Shown piece after piece: positions 39,708-45,061 of a DNA stretch of 45,061 bases (positions within the stretch are counted from its first letter, which is position 1; each line of letters starts with the position of its first letter). The position numbers and the translations under genes are program-made. The notes below the pieces were generated by a model. That model worked only from the letters and a program-made list of their open reading frames with translations, was not told the origin of the DNA and did not search any database. Source of the DNA: Actinomycetota bacterium (GTDB taxonomy: Bacteria > Actinomycetota > Thermoleophilia > Solirubrobacterales > 70-9); NCBI GenBank assembly GCA_018268605.1, contig JAFDWG010000341.1, positions 1 to 45,061 of the forward strand. The letters are read 5' to 3'.

Positions 39708-39781
39708 GGTGGCAGTAGCTCAGTTGGTAGAGCTCCGGCTTGTGGTGCCGGCGGTCGCGGGTTCGAATCCCGTCTGCCACC
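39708..39781 (+). tRNA. tRNA-His(GTG)
   Basis: Cloverleaf with acceptor GTGGCAG (39709-39715) pairing CTGCCAC (39774-39780), D-arm GCTCAGTTGGTAGAGC, anticodon stem CCGGC/GCCGG with loop TTGTGGT (anticodon GTG), T-arm GCGGGTTCGAATCCCGT. G at 39708 is the extra G-1 of His tRNAs, facing C at 39781. The antisense strand is part of the GGDEF gene. Confidence 0.97.
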
Positions 39782-40778
39782 CTCGATCGAGGACGGTGCG
39801 GTTACGGCCCTGCGCCTTGGCCGCGTAAAGCGCCATATCGGCGGCTCGGATCACCTCGGTGAGGTGCTCGGGAGCGACCGCGGAGGCGACGCCGGCGCTC
39901 GCCGTCACCCGCGGCGCGCCCGCGGGTGAGGTCGCCTGCAGTGCGTGGCGGACGCGGTCGGCGAAACCGCTCGCCTCCTCGGCGTTCGCGCCGGGAAGCA
40001 GGGCGACGAACTCCTCGCCGCCCATCCGCGCGACCAGGTCGATCTCCCGGGACTCGTGGCGGAAGCACTCGGCCAGGTGGACGAGGACGCGGTCGCCGAC
40101 GTCGTGGCCGAACTCGTCGTTGACCCGCTTGAAGAAGTCGAGGTCGAAGCAGGCGATCGCCAGCGGGGAGCGTTCGCGGTGGGAGCGGGCCAGCTCGACG
40201 TCGGCGCGCTCCTCGAAGCCGCGGCGGTTGAGGAGCCCGGTAAGCCCGTCGACCCGTGCTTCGCCTGAGATCCGGGCGAGCAGCCTGCGGTTCCGGGCGG
40301 CGAGGATCTCGACTACCGTGCCGATCACCGTCACCGATGCCATCACGTCGATCCAGCGGTCGACGTTGCCCGCGCCTTCGGGCATCGAGGACAGGGCCAG
40401 CCCGTGGGCGACGCCGACGCAGAGGACGATCGCCACGGTGCCGCGCTTACCGAAGAAGTACGCCTCCCAGAGGACGGGCCAGCTGTAGAGGATCGCGCCG
40501 TCGGTGGCGCCGCTGGTCGTGCCGAGGGCGACGGCGATCCCCGCGACGCCGAGCGGCCCCAGTGCCGCCAGGGCCGGTAGCGGCAGGCGCGGCCCGACGG
40601 TCACCAAGGCGAGGACGAGGACGAGCGCGCCGACCCCGGGCGCGATCGAGAAGGTCTGACCGCCGGGGACGGCGGTCTCGACGGAGTCGATGATCGTGGC
40701 GCCCGCGAACATCACCGCGGCGCTGTAGGCCATCAGGCGTCGGCTGCTCTGCCAGGAATTGGGCTCGTCGCGCTCCAC
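39720..40778 (-). CDS. Membrane diguanylate cyclase (GGDEF)
   Basis: 352 residues from GTG 40778. About six membrane helices (residues 17-170) form a sensor, then a GGDEF domain: DGLTGLLNRRGFEE, FDLDFFKRVNDEFGHDVGD, active site ARMGGEEFVALLPG with the inhibitory RxxD I-site five residues upstream (SREIDLVARMGGEEF), and MALYAAKAQGRNR at the end. It should make c-di-GMP. The -10-like GATAAC lies 6 nt before the GTG. The last 20 codons (GWQTGFEPATAGTTSRSSTN) lie antisense to tRNA-His and the stop falls in its D-arm, so the native protein probably gained a tRNA-derived tail. CDF gene downstream on the same strand. Confidence 0.9.
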   Translation of the reverse strand: MERDEPNSWQSSRRLMAYSAAVMFAGATIIDSVETAVPGGQTFSIAPGVGALVLVLALVTVGPRLPLPALAALGPLGVAGIAVALGTTSGATDGAILYSWPVLWEAYFFGKRGTVAIVLCVGVAHGLALSSMPEGAGNVDRWIDVMASVTVIGTVVEILAARNRRLLARISGEARVDGLTGLLNRRGFEERADVELARSHRERSPLAIACFDLDFFKRVNDEFGHDVGDRVLVHLAECFRHESREIDLVARMGGEEFVALLPGANAEEASGFADRVRHALQATSPAGAPRVTASAGVASAVAPEHLTEVIRAADMALYAAKAQGRNRTVLDRGWQTGFEPATAGTTSRSSTN

Positions 40779-40855
40779 GGAGGAGTTATCGGCCCCCGCA
40801 GCAGTGTCCCTGAGTGCCCCGTCGCGGTGGGGGACGGATAGGCAACGGCGCCCCG

Positions 40856-41818
40856 TCAGCCGGGAGGCGTCGCGTCGACGAAGACCTCGCTGACGTCGGG
40901 GACCACGGCGCGCAGCTTGGCGTCGATCTCGTCGGAGACGGCCTCGACCCGGTCGGCCTCGAGGCCGTCGGCGAGGTCGATGCGGGCGGCGACGAGGAGG
41001 GCGTTGGGGCCGAGGATGAGGGTGAGGAGCTCGCGCACCTCCTGCACCTCGGGAAATTCGATCAGTGCCCGTTCGAGGGCGAGGCGCTCGTCCGGCCGGG
41101 CGGCGGCGCCGACCAACATGTAGCGGGCGTCGCGCGCCATCCAGAAGGCGACGAGGATGAGGAGGAGCCCGATCGCGACGGACGCGGTCGGGTCCCAGAA
41201 CTCGGTGCCGGTGATCGCCTGCAGGCCGATCCCGAGCGCCGCGACGAGGATCCCGACCAGCGCCGCGGAGTCCTCGAAGAGGACCATCTTCACGTTCGGG
41301 TCGCGGCTCATGCGCACGTAGTCGAGATAGGAGAGGCGCGCCTCGGAGGCCTCGTGGCGGGTCTGGCGGAGGGCGCGCAGCCAGGAGAAGCCCTCGGTGA
41401 GGAGCGAGAGGCCGAGGACGGCGAAGGGGATCAGGTACTCGGTCTCGGCGCGGCTGGGGTGCACGAGCTCGTAGGTGCCCCAGCCGATCGCGAAGACCGA
41501 GCCGGCGAGGAAGGTGCCGACGGCGGCGACGAAGGTCCAGAGGAAGCGCTCGCGGCCCGCGCCGAAGGGGTGGCCTTCGTCGGGCGGGCGGTCGGCGAGG
41601 CCGATCGAGATCAGCAGGAAGGTCTGGTTGGCGGTGTCGGCGAGGGAGTGGGCCGCCTCGGCGAACATCGCGGCGGAACCGCTGAGGACGCCTGCGCCGA
41701 GCTTTGCCACCGCGATGATCGCGTTGGAGGCGAGGGCGATCGTCGCGGTGCGGCGGCTTTCGAGGCTGCGCTCGGGGCGCAGGCTGCGGGCGCTCGACTG
41801 GGCGGCGGTGCGGGGCAT
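40856..41818 (-). CDS. Cation diffusion facilitator family transporter
   Basis: 320 residues. Six helices: IALASNAIIAVAKLGAGVLSGSAAMFAEAAHSLADTANQ contains the helix 2 AEAAHSLADTANQ metal-site region, RPPDEGHPFGAGRERFLWTF the GHPFG motif, LSYLDYVRMSRDPNVKMVLFEDSAALVGI helix 5 (EDSAALVGI), and a C-terminal cytoplasmic domain to VFVDATPPG. CDF proteins export Zn, Fe, Mn or Co with proton antiport; the metal is not determinable. Start ATG 41818; 37 bp from 40778 to the next gene upstream of the cyclase suggests shared transcription is possible. Confidence 0.92.
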   Translation of the reverse strand: MPRTAAQSSARSLRPERSLESRRTATIALASNAIIAVAKLGAGVLSGSAAMFAEAAHSLADTANQTFLLISIGLADRPPDEGHPFGAGRERFLWTFVAAVGTFLAGSVFAIGWGTYELVHPSRAETEYLIPFAVLGLSLLTEGFSWLRALRQTRHEASEARLSYLDYVRMSRDPNVKMVLFEDSAALVGILVAALGIGLQAITGTEFWDPTASVAIGLLLILVAFWMARDARYMLVGAAARPDERLALERALIEFPEVQEVRELLTLILGPNALLVAARIDLADGLEADRVEAVSDEIDAKLRAVVPDVSEVFVDATPPG

Positions 41819-41873
41819 CGCTCCGATGTCCCCGCTCGGCACGGTTCCGAACCTGCCTATACAGTGCGTAGGC

Positions 41874-42263
41874 ATGAGCGAGACGGTCGGTATCGGCGAG
41901 GCGGCGAAGATGCTTGGCATAAGCACCGACACCCTGCGGCGCTGGGACCGCGCCGGGAAGGTGCGGACGACGCGCGATTCGCGAAACCGGCGCCGGGTGC
42001 CGGTCGCCGAGGTCGAACGGCTGCGCGACGCGCCGACGCGCCACGCCACCGGTGACACGTTCTCGGCCCGCAACCGCTTCCCGGGCGTGGTCCGCTCGGT
42101 CGAGGCCGACGGGGTGATGGCGCTGGTCGAGATCGAGGCCGGGCCGCATCTGGTGACCGCGGCGATCACGCGGGACTCGGTCGAGGAGCTCGGCCTGGCG
42201 CCGGGTGTGAAGGCTGTCGCGATGGTGAAGGCGACCTCGGTGATGGTGCAGGTGGGAGAGTGA
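41874..42263 (+). CDS. HTH-Mop one-component molybdate regulator
   Basis: 129 residues. N-terminal excisionase/MerR-like HTH: VGIGEAAKMLGISTDTLRRW and AGKVRTTRDSRNRRRVPVAE. C-terminal Mop/TOBE domain: ARNRFPGVVRSVEADGVMAL, VEIEAGPHLVTAAITRDS, ELGLAPGVKAVAMVKATSVM. The ARNRFPGxVxxV and VKATSVM blocks are molbindin signatures. It is the first gene of the molybdate operon and probably senses molybdate and controls it. -10 TATACA is 10 nt upstream. Overlaps modA by 4 bp (GTGA). Confidence 0.9.
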   Translation: MSETVGIGEAAKMLGISTDTLRRWDRAGKVRTTRDSRNRRRVPVAEVERLRDAPTRHATGDTFSARNRFPGVVRSVEADGVMALVEIEAGPHLVTAAITRDSVEELGLAPGVKAVAMVKATSVMVQVGE

Positions 42264-43048
42264 GGCGCTTCGGGGTCCTGGTGCTTGCCGTCGGGGTCCT
42301 CGCGGCGCTCGTCGCCGGCTGCGGCGGGGGCTCCGGCTCGACGACCGAGTCGGGCGGCGGCGAATCGTCCGACGGAGGCGGCTCGCTGATCGTCCTCGGC
42401 GCCTCGTCCCTGACCGAAGCGGTGACGAAGTACGGCGAAAGCTTCGAAGGCGCGACGGTGAAGCCCTCGTTCGCGGGCTCCGACGAACTCGCCGCGCAGA
42501 TCCAGCAGGGCGCTCCGGCCGACGTCTTCGCCTCCGCCAATACCAGCTATCCGCAGGAACTCTTCGAAGAAGGGCTGGTCGAGAAGCCGCAGGTCTTCTG
42601 CCGCAACGAACTCGTGATCGCGGTGCCGCAGGGGAGCGACATCAAGAGCATTGCCGACCTGACGAAGCCGGGGACGAAGATCGTGATCGGCGACAAGAGC
42701 GTCCCGGTCGGCGGGTACACCCGCGAAGTGCTCGGCCGCCTGCCGAAGGCGCAAGAGGAAGCGATCCTCGGCAACGTGGTGTCCGAAGAGACGGAGGTGA
42801 CGTCGGTCATCGCCAAGCTCGAACAGGGCGCCGCCGACGCGGGCTTCGTCTACGTCACCGACGAGACCGGCGCGGAAGGGCTCGAACCCGTGGAAATCGA
42901 GTCGAAGCTGCAACCGCAGGTCGAATACGGGGTCGCGGTGGTGAAGTCGTCGAAGGACAAGCCGGCCGCCGAAGAATTCGTCGAAGGGCTGATCGACGGC
43001 GAAGGCCAGGAAGACCTGCTCGAAGCCGGGTTCCTGCCTCCGCCGTGA
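42260..43048 (+). CDS. modA: Molybdate ABC transporter substrate-binding lipoprotein
   Basis: 262 residues. Lipobox LVAGCGGG after a signal peptide. Mature domain: LIVLGASSLTEAVTKYGESF, VKPSFAGSDELAAQIQQGAP, ADVFASANTSYPQELFEEGL, and GYTREVLGRLPKAQEE match ModA (SlTEa, Gsdela.QI..GapaDVf). It captures molybdate or tungstate outside the membrane. Start GTG 42260 overlaps the regulator. The Ser/Thr binding residues are in ASSLTEA and AGSDE. Confidence 0.95.
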   Translation: MRRFGVLVLAVGVLAALVAGCGGGSGSTTESGGGESSDGGGSLIVLGASSLTEAVTKYGESFEGATVKPSFAGSDELAAQIQQGAPADVFASANTSYPQELFEEGLVEKPQVFCRNELVIAVPQGSDIKSIADLTKPGTKIVIGDKSVPVGGYTREVLGRLPKAQEEAILGNVVSEETEVTSVIAKLEQGAADAGFVYVTDETGAEGLEPVEIESKLQPQVEYGVAVVKSSKDKPAAEEFVEGLIDGEGQEDLLEAGFLPPP

Positions 43049-43860
43049 GGCGGTCCTGGTTCGCCGGGGTGGCCTTCGTCGCCGCGCTCGCGACCGTCGC
43101 CTTCCTGCTCGTCCCGGTCATCGCCGTCTTCGCCAACGTCAGCCCGTCGCGGCTGGTGGGCGCGCTCGGCGAGGAAGCGTCGCGGGAAGCGCTGCTCCTC
43201 AGCCTGAAGACGACGCTGATCGCGCTGGCGATCGTCGTCGTGGTCGGCACGCCGGCCGCCTACCTGCTGGCGGCGCGGGATTTCCCGGGGCGCTCGGTGG
43301 TGCTGACGATCATCGAGCTGCCGCTGGTGATGCCGCCCGCCGTGGCCGGGATCGCGCTGCTCGCGGCCTTCGGGCCGAAGGGGATCCTCGGCGGTTGGGT
43401 CTCCGACGCGGGGATCGAACTCGTCTTCCAGACCGCGGGGGTCGTCGTCGCGCTCGTCTTCGTCAGCGCGCCGTTCTACCTGCGCCAGGCGGTGGCGGCG
43501 TTCGCGGCGGTGGACGGGCGGTTGCTGGAGGCGGCACGGACCCTCGGCGCGGGCCCCTTCCGGGCTTTCGCCACGGTCGCGGTGCCGAGTGCGCGCGGCG
43601 GCCTGGCCTCGGGCGTGGCGCTGTCGTGGGGGCGGGCGCTCGGCGAGTTCGGCGCGACCCTCCTCTTCGCCGGCTCCCTGCAGGGCGTGACCCGCACGGC
43701 GCCGCTGGCGATCTTCTCCGACTTCGCCGAACCGGGAGGGTTCGTCGCCGCGTTGGCGTTGTCGGCGGTGCTGATCCTGGTGAGCGCGGCGTTGCTTTTG
43801 GGCGTGAAGTCGTTGGGCGGGGATCGGGTGGATGTGGATGAGGGGGCGGCCAGGCTGTGA
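43045..43860 (+). CDS. modB: Molybdate ABC transporter permease
   Basis: 271 residues with about six membrane helices: VAFVAALATVAFLLVPVIAV, LLLSLKTTLIALAIVVVVGT, PLVMPPAVAGIALLAAFGPK and the EAA loop region EAARTLGAGPFRAFATVAVP with GRALGEFGATLLFAG. The WGRALGEFGAT block is the ModB/CysT-type signature. GTG start overlaps the modA stop (GTGA). Forms the channel with ModC. Confidence 0.95.
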   Translation: MRRSWFAGVAFVAALATVAFLLVPVIAVFANVSPSRLVGALGEEASREALLLSLKTTLIALAIVVVVGTPAAYLLAARDFPGRSVVLTIIELPLVMPPAVAGIALLAAFGPKGILGGWVSDAGIELVFQTAGVVVALVFVSAPFYLRQAVAAFAAVDGRLLEAARTLGAGPFRAFATVAVPSARGGLASGVALSWGRALGEFGATLLFAGSLQGVTRTAPLAIFSDFAEPGGFVAALALSAVLILVSAALLLGVKSLGGDRVDVDEGAARL

Positions 43861-43877
43861 GCGTGGGACCCGGACGG

Positions 43878-43945
43878 GCGGGGGCGCGGCGGCTCCTTCA
43901 CTCACGAAACGCGGGAGGTTCGCTCAGGAGCCGCCGCGCCCCCGC
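43878..43945. repeat. Perfect 20-bp-stem hairpin between modB and modC
   Basis: Left arm 43878-43897 begins GCGGGGGCGCGGCGG; right arm 43926-43945 is its exact complement; loop of 28 nt (43898-43925). It starts 18 bp after the modB stop and ends 20 bp before the preferred modC start. In an operon it would fold strongly in mRNA and could uncouple modC levels from modAB. Reading modC from 43857 would force this sequence to encode a nondescript Arg-rich leader. Confidence 0.85.
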
Positions 43946-43964
43946 ATCGAGGGACGGCTCGCTC

Positions 43965-45032
43965 GTGGCGCGGGTCGCTACGCCCCTCCGGGGGTTTGAG
44001 CTGGGGCTGGAGCTCGAGGCCGTGGCGGGGACGCCGCTGGCGCTCGTGGGTCGCTCTGGGTCCGGAAAGACGAGCATGTTGCGGGCGATCGCGGGGCTGC
44101 TTTCGCCGGACGAGGGCCGGGTCGGGTTCGGGGACTCGATCTGGCTCGACACCGAGCGGGGGGTGGATCTCGCGCCGGAGCGGCGGGGGTGTGGGTTCCT
44201 GTTTCAGGACTACGCCCTCTTCCCGCGGATGAGCGCTTGGCGCAACGTTGCCTACGGGATGGGTGGGCTGCGAGGCGAGCGGCGGGAGGCGGCGCTGGCG
44301 ATGCTCGAGCGCTTCGGTGTGGCGGCGCTCGCGGAGGCGCGGCCGACGACGATGTCGGGAGGCGAGCGCCAGCGGGTCGCCTTGGCCCGGGCGCTGGCGG
44401 CGCGGCCTCCGGTGCTGCTGCTCGACGAGCCGCTCTCGGCGCTCGACTCGACCACCCGTCGCGAGGCGATCGGTGAGCTCCGTGCCGTCTTCGCCGAGTC
44501 CGCGAGGCCGGTCGTCCTCGTCACCCACTCCTTCGAGGAGGCGGCGGTGCTGGCCGGCGAGCTGATCGTGATCGACGCCGGCCGCGAGGTCCAGCGGGGA
44601 ACCGCCGCGGAGATCTCCGCCGCGCCCGCATCCGCCTTCGTCGCTGACTTCGCCGGGGCGGTGGTGCTGCGCGGCGAGGCAAGCGCCGAGGGCGGGCTGA
44701 CCCTGGTGCGCCTCCCGGGCGGCGGCGAGATCTGGAGCGCCGACGAGGCTCGCGGCCACGTGTCCCTGAGCGTCTTCCCCTGGGAGATCTCGATCGAGGC
44801 CGGCGGGACGCCGTCGGATAGCGACTCCGTCGACTCCCGCCTCAACCGCCTCGCCTGCGAGGTGACGACGGTGACGACGATCGGCTCCCGCGCGCGCGTC
44901 GGCCTCGCCGCCCCGGAGCCCTTGGTCGCCGAGATCACCGCCGCCTCCGCCGCTCGCCTCGACCTGCGTCCGGGCGCCCGTGTCGTCGCAGTCTGGAAGG
45001 CGACGGCGACCCGCCTGATCGCCGAGGCGTAG
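43965..45032 (+). CDS. modC: Molybdate ABC transporter ATPase
   Basis: About 355 residues from GTG 43965: ARVATPLRGFELGLELEAVA, Walker A LVGRSGSGKTSML, signature MSGGERQRVALARAL, Walker B LLLDEPLSALD, His-loop VTHSFEEA, then a C-terminal TOBE/Mop domain (RLACEVTTVTTIGSRARVGL, PGARVVAVWKATATRLI) typical of ModC. The start could be as early as GTG 43857, overlapping modB, but the extra 36 residues (SVGPGRAGARRLLHSRNAGG) are encoded by a perfect palindrome and resemble no ATPase, so 43965 is preferred. GAGGGACGG nearby could be its ribosome site. Confidence 0.93.
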   Translation: MARVATPLRGFELGLELEAVAGTPLALVGRSGSGKTSMLRAIAGLLSPDEGRVGFGDSIWLDTERGVDLAPERRGCGFLFQDYALFPRMSAWRNVAYGMGGLRGERREAALAMLERFGVAALAEARPTTMSGGERQRVALARALAARPPVLLLDEPLSALDSTTRREAIGELRAVFAESARPVVLVTHSFEEAAVLAGELIVIDAGREVQRGTAAEISAAPASAFVADFAGAVVLRGEASAEGGLTLVRLPGGGEIWSADEARGHVSLSVFPWEISIEAGGTPSDSDSVDSRLNRLACEVTTVTTIGSRARVGLAAPEPLVAEITAASAARLDLRPGARVVAVWKATATRLIAEA

Positions 45033-45061
45033 GGGTCTCGTCAGCCGGTGGGCCCGAAGCG

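Noticed and set aside
40779-42149. Minus-strand extension upstream of the diguanylate cyclase
   Set aside because: It is antisense or out of frame to the CDF and Mop genes; the GGDEF protein starts sensibly at GTG 40778.
41819-42913. Minus-strand N-terminal extension of the CDF transporter
   Set aside because: It is the antisense of the regulator and modA; ATG 41818 gives a normal-length CDF protein.

Overview
The window is high-GC DNA with dense, overlapping genes, many GTG/TTG starts and very few Shine-Dalgarno sequences. Gene content suggests an actinobacterium, most likely class Thermoleophilia (Solirubrobacterales-like); that placement is inference from style and gene content only. Pointers include F420-type LLM oxidoreductase, HxlR and DHA2 transporters, a DUF1015 protein and a caa3-style CtaC with a fused cytochrome c. 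Many first-in-transcript genes have a TANNNT -10 box only 6-10 nt before the start codon, so leaderless mRNAs appear to be the rule.

Layout. 1-3710 (minus): a ctaC-ctaD-ctaB cluster. Its CtaD-like and CtaC-like proteins have lost nearly every heme and copper ligand while keeping the fold and a fused heme-c domain. The outer end of ctaB runs into a fragment of ribosomal protein L1 in the opposite orientation, a probable chimeric or rearranged junction. 3797-7267 (plus): PAP2 phosphatase, UPF0104 membrane protein, thioredoxin reductase and a UBP-type zinc finger. 7275-10549 (minus): a CoA-transferase, acyl-CoA dehydrogenase and class-IV aminotransferase operon. 10594-13318: a small membrane protein, a DHA2 drug exporter divergent from an HxlR regulator, and a Rossmann protein. 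13711-17818 (minus): a NUDIX, MFS, OsmC and cobalamin adenosyltransferase operon plus DUF1015. 17881-20101: tRNA-Pro, an RHH/MazF toxin-antitoxin pair, a zinc-ribbon gene with no standard start codon, a conserved small protein and MsrA. 20171-24439: a large GT-C-like membrane protein, an alpha/beta hydrolase, a secreted Cys-rich protein and tRNA-Arg. 24813-29187: a GH26-like secreted protein with eight tandem repeats, a patch of gene debris, a methyltransferase and a methionine aminopeptidase remnant. 29177-35173: a membrane-anchored GMC oxidoreductase, a lipocalin-like protein, an NlpC/P60-like protein and secreted or repeat proteins. 35205-39667: a TetR regulator divergent from a DrrAB-type ABC exporter, lumazine synthase, a cupin and an LLM oxidoreductase. 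39708-45032: tRNA-His with an antisense-overlapping GGDEF cyclase, a CDF transporter, and a molybdate regulator-modABC operon.

Non-coding structure is unusually rich. Two convergent intergenic regions (13319-13710 and 22484-23008) carry the same pair of palindromic elements, A and B, with other hairpins between them. Element A shows compensatory base changes between copies. A further perfect 20-bp-stem hairpin separates modB from modC, and a nested palindrome lies between the convergent genes ending at 32599 and 32725. No CRISPR array, rRNA, insertion sequence or transposase was seen.
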